From Mesorhizobium loti (GTDB taxonomy: Bacteria; Pseudomonadota; Alphaproteobacteria; Rhizobiales; Rhizobiaceae): a stretch of DNA of 64,000 nucleotides. The notes beneath the pieces were generated by a model. That model saw only the letters and a list, made by a program, of their open reading frames with translations, was not told the origin of the DNA and ran no database searches. Shown here in pieces: positions 1-8,173 of this stretch. The DNA lies in assembly GCF_013170705.1 (NCBI RefSeq), contig NZ_CP033334.1, positions 62,001 through 126,000 on the forward strand, in the 5' to 3' direction. Both the position numbers and the translations under genes were made by a program. Position 1 is the stretch's first letter. Each line of letters opens with the position of its first letter.

Positions 1-1455
1 TTGTGCGTCGGCGAGGGCAACGATGTCGGCCAGCGATTTCAGGGGTACCGGCGGCGTCTCCGGCGCCGGTTGGGGAGGGGCGACGAAAGCCACCGGCGCG
101 GGCGTGGCCTCGACCAACCGCATGGTCTGCGCGCCACCGCCCTGTCCGGATGGCATGCGCGTTTGCGCGACCGCGCTGGCACCACCGCCATTGCCAGCAC
201 CAGCGGGCGCCCCGTTTGGACGAGATGCGCCATTTTGAACCGGTCCCGCGCCCTCGAGCGATCTCAGCGCCTCGTCGAGCGTCGGCAGGTCGGCGGCATG
301 CGCCAGCCGGATCAACACCATCTCGGCCGCGCTCACCGGCCGGTTCGAGGATTGCACCTCGGGAATGCCCTTGAGCAGCATCTGCCAGGTTCGCGACAGC
401 ACCTTGACGGACAACGTCCTGGCAAAATCGGCGCCGCGCTGGCGCTCGTCCTGCGACAGCGAAGCATCATCCATGGCGGTCGGAACGAAACGCAGCCGGG
501 TGACAAGGTGGTTGAACTCGGCAAGATCGGTCAGTACGGCGGCCGGATCGGCGCCGGTGTCGTATTGAGCGCGGAACTCGGCAAGCGCCGCCGCCACGTC
601 GCCCTTCATCACATGTTCGAACAGGTCGACGATGCGGGCGCGGTCGGCCAGGCCCAGCATGCCCCGCACGGCCTCGGCACTGACGGAGCCGGCGCCATGG
701 GCGATCGCCTGGTCGAGGATGGAGAGCGAATCGCGGGCCGAGCCTTCGGCGGCACGCGCGATCATCGCCAGCGCGTCGTCGTCGACCGAAATGCCTTCCT
801 TGGCGGCGATCGAAGAGAGATGCGCTACCAGCGATCCGGCATCGATGCGCCTCAGGTCAAAACGCTGGCAGCGCGACAGGACGGTGATCGGAACCTTGCG
901 GATTTCGGTGGTGGCGAAGATGAATTTGACGTGCGGCGGCGGCTCTTCCAGCGTTTTCAGCAGGCCGTTGAAGGCCTGCGTCGACAGCATGTGCACTTCG
1001 TCGATGATGTAGACCTTGTAGCGGGCCGACACCGGCGCATAGCGCACACGCTCGATGATGTCCCTGATGTCGTCGATGCCGGTGTGCGAGGCGGCGTCCA
1101 TCTCGATGACGTCGACATGGCGGCCTTCCATGATCGCCTGGCAATGCTCGCCGAGGACGGCAAGGTCGACCGAAGGCTGGTCCACGGTCGATGTCTTGTA
1201 GTTCAGCGCCCGCGCCAGGATGCGCGCCGTGGTGGTCTTGCCGACGCCGCGCACGCCGGTCAGCATCCAGGCCTGGGCAATGCGGCCGGTGGCAAAGGCG
1301 TTGGTGAGGGTGCGCACCATCGGCTCCTGGCCGACCAGTTCGGAAAAGTTCGACGGACGGTATTTGCGCGCCAGCACGCGATAGGCGGCGGCCTTTGCGT
1401 TTTCCGGGCTTTTTGGCTCCAGGCTTTTTGGCCCCGAATTTCCGGCTTCGCTCAT
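1..1455 (-). CDS. dnaX: DNA polymerase III subunits gamma/tau, partial (3' end outside window)
   Basis: The clamp-loader ATPase of the replicative polymerase. The reading frame is open for 485 codons from an ATG at 1455 leftward to the window edge, so the C-terminal end is missing. Visible motifs: the conserved start of the ATPase core (YRVLARKYRPSNFSELVGQE), Walker A GVRGVGKTTTA, Walker B-type IDEVHML, and the sensor segment LSRCQRF. The core is followed by domain III and then an Ala/Pro-rich linker, as expected for tau. The cysteine module of the enterobacterial protein is replaced by the alphaproteobacterial NYKTSTVDQPS type sequence. The SRP RNA gene lies immediately upstream on the same strand, a conserved neighbour pair. 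A 502-codon open frame on the opposite strand is an antisense shadow. Confidence 0.95.
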   Translation of the reverse strand, partial: MSEAGNSGPKSLEPKSPENAKAAAYRVLARKYRPSNFSELVGQEPMVRTLTNAFATGRIAQAWMLTGVRGVGKTTTARILARALNYKTSTVDQPSVDLAVLGEHCQAIMEGRHVDVIEMDAASHTGIDDIRDIIERVRYAPVSARYKVYIIDEVHMLSTQAFNGLLKTLEEPPPHVKFIFATTEIRKVPITVLSRCQRFDLRRIDAGSLVAHLSSIAAKEGISVDDDALAMIARAAEGSARDSLSILDQAIAHGAGSVSAEAVRGMLGLADRARIVDLFEHVMKGDVAAALAEFRAQYDTGADPAAVLTDLAEFNHLVTRLRFVPTAMDDASLSQDERQRGADFARTLSVKVLSRTWQMLLKGIPEVQSSNRPVSAAEMVLIRLAHAADLPTLDEALRSLEGAGPVQNGASRPNGAPAGAGNGGGASAVAQTRMPSGQGGGAQTMRLVEATPAPVAFVAPPQPAPETPPVPLKSLADIVALADAQ

Positions 1456-1560
1456 TCGCCCGTTAAGCTCCAAAAGGCCGCGCCCAAAGGCGCCGATTCC
1501 TGCGCATAGTCTCGCCCGCGCTGCAATGCGTCGTCAATGTCGCGAGGGGGGCCGATGAGG

Positions 1561-1658
1561 TGGGAGGCTGGAACAATGACCCGTTCCGGGCTCGTTAGGG
1601 CTGCTTCCTTCCGGACCTGACCCGGTTGGCGAGTGGATCGTCCACCACCAACCTCCCA
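1561..1658 (-). ncRNA. ffs: Small signal recognition particle RNA (4.5S type)
   Basis: The minus strand carries the near-invariant SRP RNA hairpin sequence GGTCAGGTCCGGAAGGAAGC at the apex of domain IV. The 98-nt boundaries are set by complementary ends: the 5' end reads TGGGAGGTTGG and the 3' end CCAGCCTCCCA, which pair as the closing helix. The RNA binds Ffh and delivers ribosome-nascent chain complexes to the membrane. Its position directly upstream of dnaX is usual in alphaproteobacteria. The exact ends are inferred from pairing, not from mapped transcripts. Confidence 0.93.
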
Positions 1659-1663
1659 CCGTC

Positions 1664-1692
1664 CATATCGGCAATTGCGCGATGAAATGCAA
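1664..1692 (-). promoter_or_regulatory. Probable sigma-70 promoter of the SRP RNA gene
   Basis: On the minus strand TTGCAT (1692-1687) and GATATG (1669-1664) are separated by 17 nt, and the second hexamer ends 6 nt before the predicted first base of the SRP RNA (1658). Spacing and position fit a housekeeping promoter; the hexamers are read by eye. Confidence 0.5.
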
Positions 1693-1810
1693 GTGCGCAT
1701 GCGATTTGGCGCACCAAACCCTTAGAGGAACAATGATTCGCTTGCAGCCCTCTTGCCGCCGCTCTAGCGTCGTGAGTTCAAGGAAACCAAGAAAAGCAAG
1801 GGAAACGCCG

Positions 1811-2230
1811 ATGCTGCCGGGCCTGAAGGCCGGATTCATGCTGGATGCCCGGCTGGAAGCGGACAGCGAGCAGTTGATGTGGCTTGGGCTCTGCGAATTG
1901 CGGGTAATGAACGATCGCCGCTGGCCATGGCTGCTTTTGGTGCCGCAGCGGCCGGGCGCGGAGGAAATCCACGACATGACGCCGCTCGACCAGGCCATGC
2001 TGACCTTCGAGACCAACATGGTGGCGCAGGCGCTCAAGAAAGTGAGCGGTTGCACCAAGATCAACACCGGCGCGCTCGGCAACATCGTGCGCCAGTTGCA
2101 TATCCATATCATCGCCCGGTCCGAAGGCGATCCCGGCTGGCCCGGCCCGGTGTGGGGGCACGGCCTGCGCGAACCTTATGAGCGCTCCGACCTGCGCCGG
2201 TTTGCCGAAACGATAAGGGCGGCGCTATAA
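1811..2230 (+). CDS. HIT-family nucleotide hydrolase/transferase-like protein
   Basis: A 139-aa protein of the histidine triad superfamily, cytosolic, whose members hydrolyse or transfer nucleotidyl groups from dinucleoside polyphosphates and related compounds. The triad region is QLHIHII at residues 95-101 after the helix-capping segment NTGALGN. The first His of the classical H-x-H-x-H is a Gln, while the second (H97, the nucleophile position) and third (H99) are kept, so activity is plausible but the substrate cannot be told. The start is the ATG at 1811, in line with the length of HIT proteins; a longer frame upstream runs back towards the ffs promoter and is not needed. It lies 52 bp before nudC and may be cotranscribed with it. 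Confidence 0.8.
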   Translation: MLPGLKAGFMLDARLEADSEQLMWLGLCELRVMNDRRWPWLLLVPQRPGAEEIHDMTPLDQAMLTFETNMVAQALKKVSGCTKINTGALGNIVRQLHIHIIARSEGDPGWPGPVWGHGLREPYERSDLRRFAETIRAAL

Positions 2231-2282
2231 GCTCCCCTGTATTCATTCCAAAACATGTCCATCCCAAAGAACCAGAGTCCGC

Positions 2283-3227
2283 ATGAGCTTCAGCCTGTTT
2301 GACGCGCCCCTGCGCGAGCCGAGCCAATTTGTCGGCTTTGCCGGCAATACCATCGACCGGCAATCCGAGAGTCGCGCCGACGATTCGGTCGACAAGGCGC
2401 TGGCCGATCCAACGACGCGGCTGCTGTTGATGAATGGCGGCCGGCTCTATCTGAAATTGGGGAATGGCAGCGGTCTTGATCCCTGGTTCGGCGCCTCCGA
2501 GAGCCAGTCTTTCAACCCTTCCCTCGACCAAAGTGTCCTGCTCGGCTTTTCCGATCAAGGACCGGTGCTCGCGGTGGTGGCCGGCGTTGACGCCGAACAG
2601 TTGCCGGAGACCGTCAAGGCGATCGACTACCGGTCGGTCTACATGCAAGGGCTGATCGACGAAGCGGCCGCCGGCGCGATGGCACAAGGGGCCGCCCTGC
2701 TCGCCTGGCACGCCAGCCACCGTTTCTGTAGCAAATGCGGCACCCAATCGCAGATGCGGGCCGGCGGCTACAAGCGCCATTGCCCGAATTGCGGCACCGA
2801 GCATTTTCCACGCACCGACCCGGTGGCGATCATGCTGACGGCAACGCGGGAGAAATGCCTGCTTGGGCGAGGCCGGCACTTCGCGCCGGGCATGTATTCG
2901 GCGCTCGCCGGCTTCATCGAGCCGGGCGAGACGATCGAGGCGGCGGTGCGCCGCGAGACGCTGGAGGAGGCCGGCATTCGGCTCGGCCGCGTCGTCTACC
3001 ACGCCAGCCAGCCCTGGCCGTTCCCCTACTCACTGATGATCGGCTGCTTCGGCGAGCCGCTCAATGAGGACATCCAGGCCGACCTCAACGAGTTGGAGGA
3101 CTGCCGCTGGTTTGGCCGCGACGAGGTGCGCCTGATGCTGGCCAGGGAGCACGCCGATAATCTGGTCACGCCGCCGAAAGGTGCGATCGCGCATCACCTC
3201 ATCCGCGCCTGGGTCGACAGCGAATAG
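2283..3227 (+). CDS. nudC: NADH pyrophosphatase / NAD-capped RNA decapping Nudix hydrolase
   Basis: A 314-aa NudC. The family splits NAD(H) into NMN(H) and AMP and removes NAD caps from RNA. The zinc ribbon is present (C149, C152, C167, C170), followed by a canonical Nudix box from G210 to I232 with the REtLEEaG core, and the NudC-specific signature SQPWPFPYS just after it at residues 242-250, which distinguishes it from other Nudix hydrolases. The N-terminal domain (residues 1-140) is the less conserved NudC N domain. The order HIT-nudC is common in rhizobia and both act on nucleotide-type metabolites, so a joint housecleaning role is inferred. Confidence 0.93.
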   Translation: MSFSLFDAPLREPSQFVGFAGNTIDRQSESRADDSVDKALADPTTRLLLMNGGRLYLKLGNGSGLDPWFGASESQSFNPSLDQSVLLGFSDQGPVLAVVAGVDAEQLPETVKAIDYRSVYMQGLIDEAAAGAMAQGAALLAWHASHRFCSKCGTQSQMRAGGYKRHCPNCGTEHFPRTDPVAIMLTATREKCLLGRGRHFAPGMYSALAGFIEPGETIEAAVRRETLEEAGIRLGRVVYHASQPWPFPYSLMIGCFGEPLNEDIQADLNELEDCRWFGRDEVRLMLAREHADNLVTPPKGAIAHHLIRAWVDSE

Positions 3228-3258
3228 CCGATACTGAAAGTCATTGCAGGAGAGACAA

Positions 3259-3564
3259 ATGATCCGCCACACCGTCGTCTTCACGCTGAAGCACCCGCCG
3301 CATTCGCTGGAGGAAAAGCGATTCCTCGTCGACGCCAAGAAAATCCTCACCGCGATCCGGGGCGTCACGCATTTCGAGCAATTGCGGCAGATCAGCCCCA
3401 AGAACGACTATCAGTTCGGCTTCTCGATGGAGTTCGCCGACCAGGCCGCCTACACCAGATACAACGACCATCCCGACCATGTCGCCTTCGTGCGCGACCG
3501 CTGGGTGCCGGAGGTCGAGAAATTTCTCGAGATCGACTATGTGCCGCTGGGCGCGGTGATCTAG
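3259..3564 (+). CDS. Dabb (stress responsive alpha/beta barrel) domain protein
   Basis: A 101-aa small protein of the Dabb ferredoxin-like fold family, which forms dimeric alpha-beta barrels. Recognisable features are the start IRHTVVFTLKHP, the central YQFGFSMEFADQAAYTRYNDH segment and the ending in V-x-R-W-V-P-E-V-x-x-F-L-E-I-D-Y. The ATG at 3259 has an AGGAGA ribosome site at 3248-3253; an in-frame start 15 nt earlier would place that site inside the gene. Family members range from stress proteins to polyketide cyclases, so no reaction can be assigned. Its TAG stop codon is formed by the end of the neighbouring dispersed repeat. Confidence 0.8.
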   Translation: MIRHTVVFTLKHPPHSLEEKRFLVDAKKILTAIRGVTHFEQLRQISPKNDYQFGFSMEFADQAAYTRYNDHPDHVAFVRDRWVPEVEKFLEIDYVPLGAVI

Positions 3565-3661
3565 AATTCACCGTTTCACGGAAACGGGGACCCGCTCCAA
3601 CTCTTTGTTTTGACGCAATTCTCAAGGGAAAGCGCCAAGCGCTTTTCCTGGAATTGCTCTA
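3562..3661 (-). repeat. Dispersed intergenic repeat, copy 1 (leftward orientation)
   Basis: About 100 bp that, read on the minus strand, begins TAGAGCAATTCCAGGAAAAG, has a short stem around GCGCTTTTCC/AATTGCGTCAAAACAA in the middle, and ends near CCGTTTCCGTGAAACGGTGA. A second copy in the opposite orientation lies at 14917-15020. The copies agree over most of their length and differ in the middle of the first hairpin. This copy fills the whole space between two convergent genes and its two ends supply both stop codons (TAG at 3562-3564 for the Dabb gene, TAG on the minus strand at 3661-3659 for pheA). It resembles known rhizobial short palindromic intergenic repeats; family assignment is by memory. 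Confidence 0.8.
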
Positions 3662-4522
3662 ATCCGCTACCTTCCATTGCTCGCGCGACTGGCTGGCCGG
3701 ATAGACGCCCAGGATGCGCACTTCACGGGAGAAGAAGCGAAGCTCGTCCAGCGCCAGCTTGACCAGCGGATCGTCGGGATGGCCCTCGATGTCGGCGTAG
3801 AAAAGCGTCGCCGTGAAAGCGCCGAGCTGGTAGCTCTCCAGCTTGGTCATGTTGATGCCGTTGGTGGCAAAGCCGCCCATCGCCTTGTAGAGCGCGGCCG
3901 GCACGTTACGGACGCGGAAGATGAAGGTCGTCATCATCTTGGTGTCGGCAGTCGGCCGTTCGGCCCATTGCTTGCTCTTGGTCAGGACGACGAAGCGGGT
4001 GACGTTGGAATCGGTGTCCTCGACGTTCTCCTCGATGATGTCGAGCCCATAGAGCGTCGCCGCCAGCGCCGGCGACAGGGCGGCCATCGTGCGGTCCTTG
4101 ACCTCGGAGATCATCTTGGCGGCGCCCGCCGTATCGCCGGCCACGACGGCCTTCCAGCCGTTCTTGCGGATGTATTTGCGGCACTGGCCAAGCGCATGAA
4201 TGTGGCTGTGAACGGTCTTGATTTCTTCCCGCTTGACGCCGGGCAGCACCATCAACTGGAAATGGATCGGCAGGAAATATTCGCCGACGATGTGCATCCT
4301 CGATTCCGGCAAGAGATGATGGATGTCGGCGACGCGTCCGGCGATGGTGTTCTCGATCGGGATCATGGCGAGATCGGCCTTGCCGGTCTCGACCGCGTTG
4401 AAGGCATCCTCGAAAGTCGGGCACGGCAACGGCTCCATCGAGGGATAGACGTTGCGGCAGGCGGTATCGGAATTGGCGCCCGGCTCGCCCTGGAAGGATA
4501 TTCTGTTGGTTTTTTCAGGCAT
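3659..4522 (-). CDS. pheA: Prephenate dehydratase (monofunctional)
   Basis: A 287-aa enzyme converting prephenate to phenylpyruvate in phenylalanine biosynthesis. The catalytic domain (about residues 5-185) contains FQGEPGANS, IPIENT and the family signature DSNVTRF with T175-R176-F177, in which the Thr is catalytic. An ACT regulatory domain follows (about 195-275); its usual GALYKAL and ESRP phenylalanine-binding motifs read AALYKAM and ESYQ here, so feedback control may differ in detail. There is no chorismate mutase domain, so it is the monofunctional type. It starts 14 bp after kdsB ends on the same strand, forming a kdsB-pheA operon. Confidence 0.95.
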   Translation of the reverse strand: MPEKTNRISFQGEPGANSDTACRNVYPSMEPLPCPTFEDAFNAVETGKADLAMIPIENTIAGRVADIHHLLPESRMHIVGEYFLPIHFQLMVLPGVKREEIKTVHSHIHALGQCRKYIRKNGWKAVVAGDTAGAAKMISEVKDRTMAALSPALAATLYGLDIIEENVEDTDSNVTRFVVLTKSKQWAERPTADTKMMTTFIFRVRNVPAALYKAMGGFATNGINMTKLESYQLGAFTATLFYADIEGHPDDPLVKLALDELRFFSREVRILGVYPASQSREQWKVAD

Positions 4523-4536
4523 GGCGGAGGAATTTC

Positions 4537-5265
4537 TCAGTTTGAAAGGATGATTCGGGCGCGCTCAAGGTCTTCCGGCGTGTCGACGCCTAGCGGCAGC
4601 GACCGGACGATCTCGGCATCGATGCGCATGCCGGCTTCCAGCGCCCGCAGCTGCTCCAGCCGCTCGCGGCGTTCCAGCGGCGACGGCTTCAGCGCGACGA
4701 AGCGCTCGAGTGCCGCGCGGCGATAGGCGTAGAGGCCTATGTGGTGATAGAGCGGCCCCTCGCCCCAAGGTGCCGTGGCGCGGGTGAAATAGAGCGCCCT
4801 CAGCCTCGTGGCAGACAGCGGCGAGCCCACGATCTTGACGACATTGGAATTGGTCTTTTCCTCCTCGCGGACGATCTCGACACCGAGTGTGGCGATATCC
4901 ACCGCCCCGTCCTCGAATGGCCTGAGCGAGGCGGCGATGATGCCGGGATCGATGGTCGGCAGGTCGCCCTGCACATTGACGATCGTTTCGACCTTATGTC
5001 CAGGATCGAGCGCGACCAGCGCCTCGTGGATGCGGTCGGAGCCGGATTCGTGGTCGATGCCCGTCATCACCGCCTCGAATCCATGCGCGCGCACCGCTTC
5101 GGCCACGCTTTGCGTGTCGGTCGCCACCACCACCCGGCCAAGGCCCGCTTCGGCGGCACGGCGGGCGACATGGACGATCATCGGCACGCCGGCGATGTCG
5201 GCCAGAGGTTTGCCCGGCAGGCGGGTGGAGGCCATGCGGGCCGGTATCAGGATCAAGGTGGACAT
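4537..5265 (-). CDS. kdsB: 3-deoxy-manno-octulosonate cytidylyltransferase (CMP-KDO synthetase)
   Basis: A 242-aa cytosolic enzyme that activates KDO with CTP for lipopolysaccharide core synthesis. The N-terminal [20 protein letters not shown] is the nucleotide-binding start of the family; HESGSDRI and [10 protein letters not shown] are further signature segments (the latter has the usual metal-binding Asp), and the protein ends in [12 protein letters not shown]. The ATG at 5265 fits the normal family length; the open frame extends 159 codons further upstream but that part overlaps the divergent cytochrome gene and is low in family resemblance. First gene of the kdsB-pheA operon, divergent from the cytochrome c gene with 193 bp between. 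Confidence 0.95.
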   Translation of the reverse strand: MSTLILIPARMASTRLPGKPLADIAGVPMIVHVARRAAEAGLGRVVVATDTQSVAEAVRAHGFEAVMTGIDHESGSDRIHEALVALDPGHKVETIVNVQGDLPTIDPGIIAASLRPFEDGAVDIATLGVEIVREEEKTNSNVVKIVGSPLSATRLRALYFTRATAPWGEGPLYHHIGLYAYRRAALERFVALKPSPLERRERLEQLRALEAGMRIDAEIVRSLPLGVDTPEDLERARIILSN

Positions 5266-5458
5266 CGCTATGGCAAGGCGTTCGAAAAGAGGAGGGGAAA
5301 AGTGGCAAAAGGTCTCACTGGCAGCGCCCTTATAGGTGTTGCAACGCCCGAGCAAAAGACCTAGTTTCCGCCCGATTTGACCGGCTCTGGAGGGCGGGTC
5401 TCGATACCGACGGACGGAGTGGACGGTTCGGTCCGCCGGAAAAGGGAGCAAGGGGCGT

Positions 5459-6127
5459 ATGGATTCCAACGAAGTCAATAAACTGCTCGCCGGATTGCTC
5501 GGAACCGTTTTCGTCGTTTTCTCGGTCGGCCTGGTGTCGGACGCACTGTTTGCCTCGCCGGCCCCGGAAAAGCCCGGCTTCGCCATCGAGGCGGCTGAGC
5601 CCGCCGAAGGCGGCCCGGCCGCGCCGGCCGCCGCGGCCAAGCCGATCGCCGACCTGCTGCAGACCGCCAATGTCGAGGCGGGCGCTGCCGTCTTCAAGAA
5701 ATGCCAGGCCTGCCATTCCGGCGAAAAGGGCGGCCCCAACAAGGTCGGCCCCGACCTGTGGGATCTTGTCGACCGCCCCGTCGCCGAACATGAAGGCTTC
5801 GCCTATTCGGCCGGCATGAAGGAATTCTCCAAGGGCGGCACCGAGAAGTGGACCTACGACAACATCAACCACTTCATCACCTCGCCGAAGAAATTCGTTA
5901 AGGGCACCGCCATGGGCTTCGCCGGCCTGCCCAAGGACGAGGACCGCGCCAACGTCATCGCCTATCTGCGCACGCTGTCGGACAATCCCAAGCCGCTGCC
6001 GGCACCGGGTGCCGCCGCGGACGCCAGCGCGCCCGCCAAGCCGGCCGATGCAGCCGCCCCGGCGAAGCCGGCTGAAGGCGCCGCACCGGCCAAGCCTGCC
6101 GCTCCAGCGCCGGCACCCGCCCAGTGA
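5459..6127 (+). CDS. Membrane-anchored class I cytochrome c (CycM type)
   Basis: A 222-aa c-type cytochrome. Residues about 9-31 form an uncleaved N-terminal anchor, then an Ala/Pro-rich linker, then a cytochrome c2-like domain with the haem motif C82-Q-A-C85-H86 and the Met ligand in KGTAMGFAG (M152). This architecture matches the CycM cytochromes of rhizobia that carry electrons from the bc1 complex to the aa3 oxidase in the periplasm; that role is inferred from the family. An unusual 45-residue C-terminal tail has three APAKPA repeats and ends in APAPAPAQ; it probably acts as a flexible or wall-spanning linker. A strong terminator follows. Confidence 0.9.
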   Translation: MDSNEVNKLLAGLLGTVFVVFSVGLVSDALFASPAPEKPGFAIEAAEPAEGGPAAPAAAAKPIADLLQTANVEAGAAVFKKCQACHSGEKGGPNKVGPDLWDLVDRPVAEHEGFAYSAGMKEFSKGGTEKWTYDNINHFITSPKKFVKGTAMGFAGLPKDEDRANVIAYLRTLSDNPKPLPAPGAAADASAPAKPADAAAPAKPAEGAAPAKPAAPAPAPAQ

Positions 6128-6152
6128 ACAATTTGTAATCTCCACGATCTTG

Positions 6153-6182
6153 AAAAAGCCGGGTTCAGCCCGGCTTTTTTGT
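6153..6182 (+). terminator. Rho-independent terminator after the cytochrome c gene
   Basis: An 11-bp perfect stem (AAAAAGCCGGG with CCCGGCTTTTT) around a 5-nt loop, running into a T run. It starts 25 bp after the cytochrome stop and separates that gene from the yej operon. Confidence 0.9.
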
Positions 6183-6295
6183 TGGGAAAATCCAGGGTGC
6201 GGCGACAAAGCCGGCGCATTGCGGTTTTCACCAGCGCCAAATCATCTAGGATCGCGTCCTGGATGATCTGGCACGCATCGCGAAGAGGATAGTGC

Positions 6296-8173
6296 ATGAC
6301 GGTTGGCCGAACGCTTCTCAAGTCGCTGCTGGCGGCGGCCCTGCTGGCGGCGGGGTTGCAGACGACCCTGGCCGACGAGTGGCGGACCACCTCATCGCTG
6401 ATCGGCCAATCCAAATACGGCGACAATTTCCAGCATTACGACTACGTCAACCCGAACGCGCCGAAAGGCGGTACGCTGAATTCGGTGCTGCTTGGCACCT
6501 ATGACAGTTTCAACCCCTATATCGTCCAGGGATCGCCGGCGGCGGGCCTGGTCGGGTTTGGCGGCGGCCTGCTCTACGACACGCTGATGGAGCAGGCGAC
6601 GGACGAAGGCAGCACCAGCCACCCGCTGATCGCCGATGCCTATAAATATCCTGACGACTATTCCTCGGCCACGTACCGGCTTGACCCGCGCGCGAAGTGG
6701 CATGACGGCCAGCCGATCACCGTCGACGACGTGATCTGGTCGTTCCAGGTGCTGAAGGCCAACAGCCCGCAATACAACCGGTATTTCGAAAATGTCACCG
6801 ACGCGGTGGCGATCTCCGATCGCGAGGTCGAGTTCCGTTTCAACCAGAAGGGCAATCGTGAACTGCCGAAGATTATCGGCGACCTCGTCGTTCTACCGAA
6901 GCATTGGTGGGAAGGCACCGACGCCAGTGGCAAGAAGCGCGACATCACCAAGGGAACGCTGGAACCGCCGCTGGGCTCGGCCGCATACAAGATCGCCAGC
7001 TTCAAGCCGGGCTCCGAAATCGTCTGGCAGCGCGTGCCGGACTATTGGGCGGCCAAGCTGCCGGTGAAGATCGGCCGCGAGAATTTCGACACGCGCCGAT
7101 ATACCTACATCCTCGACGACAATGCCGCCTGGCTGGCCTTCACCAAGGGCGGACTGGAAGACATCAACCGCGAATACAGCTCCCGCAAATGGGCGACGGC
7201 CTATAATTTCCCGGCGATCCAGGTCGGCGACGTCATCAAGAAGGACTTCCAGACCCAGTCGCCACAGCCGATGCAGGGCTTTGTCCTCAACCAGCGCAGG
7301 CCGCTGTTCCAGGACCGGCTGGTCCGCGAGGCACTGACCATACCGTTCGATTTCGAGAGCATGAACCGCACCTTGTTCTTCGGCTTCAACACCCGCACAT
7401 CGAGCTATTTCCAGGGCACCGAACTGGCATCCAGCGGGTTGCCACAGGGCAAAGAACTGGAAATCCTGGAAAAATACCGTGACAAGCTGCCGCCCGAACT
7501 CTTCACCCAGGAATTCAAGCTACCCGTCTACGATTCGCCGCAAGCGGAGCGAAAGTACCTGAAGCAGGCTGTCGATCTCTTCGCCAAGGCCGGATGGGTC
7601 ATAAAGGGCGGCAAGATGGTCAACGCCAAGACAGGCACGCCGTTCAAATTCGAGATCCTCGGCTGGAACGACACCGACCAGGTAATCGCCAGCCCCTACA
7701 TTGCCAATCTGCGCAAGATCGGCGTCGACGCCTCGCTGCGCATCATCGACCAGACGCAGTACATCAACCGCGTCAACAACTTCGATTTCGATGTCGTCAC
7801 GGGCCTGTTCGGCCAGTCGGATTCGCCCGGCAATGAGCAGCGCGACTTCTGGAGTTCGAAGGCCGCCGACGCGCCTGGCTCGCGCAATCTGATGGGCATC
7901 AAGGATCCGACCGTCGATGCGCTGGTCGACCGCATCATCTTTGCCACGGATCGCGATGATCTGGTTGCCGCCACCCATGCGCTCGACCGGGTGCTGCTGT
8001 GGAACTTCTACGTCGTGCCGCAATATCACCGGTCGGCGGTCTGGCTAGCCTATTGGGACAAGTTCAAATTTCCCGACAAGCAGCCTGCCTATGTCGGTGT
8101 CGATATCGATTCCTGGTGGATCGACGTCGACAAGGAAAAGGCGCTGGCGGCCAAGTACAAGGGCGGCAATTGA
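6296..8173 (+). CDS. Family 5 extracellular solute-binding protein, YejA-like (first copy)
   Basis: A 625-aa periplasmic binding protein for oligopeptide-type substrates. A Sec signal peptide spans residues 1-26 (MTVGRTLLKSLLAAALLAAG, cleavage near TTLA-DEW). Characteristic YejA segments are HYDYVNPNAPKGGTLN, KWHDGQPITVDDVIWSFQ, the NxRRPLFQDRLVREAL helper segment and FLDKFKFP-like ending. YejABEF imports microcin C type peptides in E. coli and has been linked to host peptide tolerance in Sinorhizobium. It is the first gene of an operon with a paralogous binding protein whose start overlaps its stop (TGATG). Confidence 0.9.
   Translation: MTVGRTLLKSLLAAALLAAGLQTTLADEWRTTSSLIGQSKYGDNFQHYDYVNPNAPKGGTLNSVLLGTYDSFNPYIVQGSPAAGLVGFGGGLLYDTLMEQATDEGSTSHPLIADAYKYPDDYSSATYRLDPRAKWHDGQPITVDDVIWSFQVLKANSPQYNRYFENVTDAVAISDREVEFRFNQKGNRELPKIIGDLVVLPKHWWEGTDASGKKRDITKGTLEPPLGSAAYKIASFKPGSEIVWQRVPDYWAAKLPVKIGRENFDTRRYTYILDDNAAWLAFTKGGLEDINREYSSRKWATAYNFPAIQVGDVIKKDFQTQSPQPMQGFVLNQRRPLFQDRLVREALTIPFDFESMNRTLFFGFNTRTSSYFQGTELASSGLPQGKELEILEKYRDKLPPELFTQEFKLPVYDSPQAERKYLKQAVDLFAKAGWVIKGGKMVNAKTGTPFKFEILGWNDTDQVIASPYIANLRKIGVDASLRIIDQTQYINRVNNFDFDVVTGLFGQSDSPGNEQRDFWSSKAADAPGSRNLMGIKDPTVDALVDRIIFATDRDDLVAATHALDRVLLWNFYVVPQYHRSAVWLAYWDKFKFPDKQPAYVGVDIDSWWIDVDKEKALAAKYKGGN

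Noticed and set aside
1..1509. A 502-codon open frame on the plus strand at the left edge
   Set aside because: It is antisense to dnaX, which has clear family motifs on the minus strand; the plus frame gives Arg/Gly-rich sequence without family resemblance.
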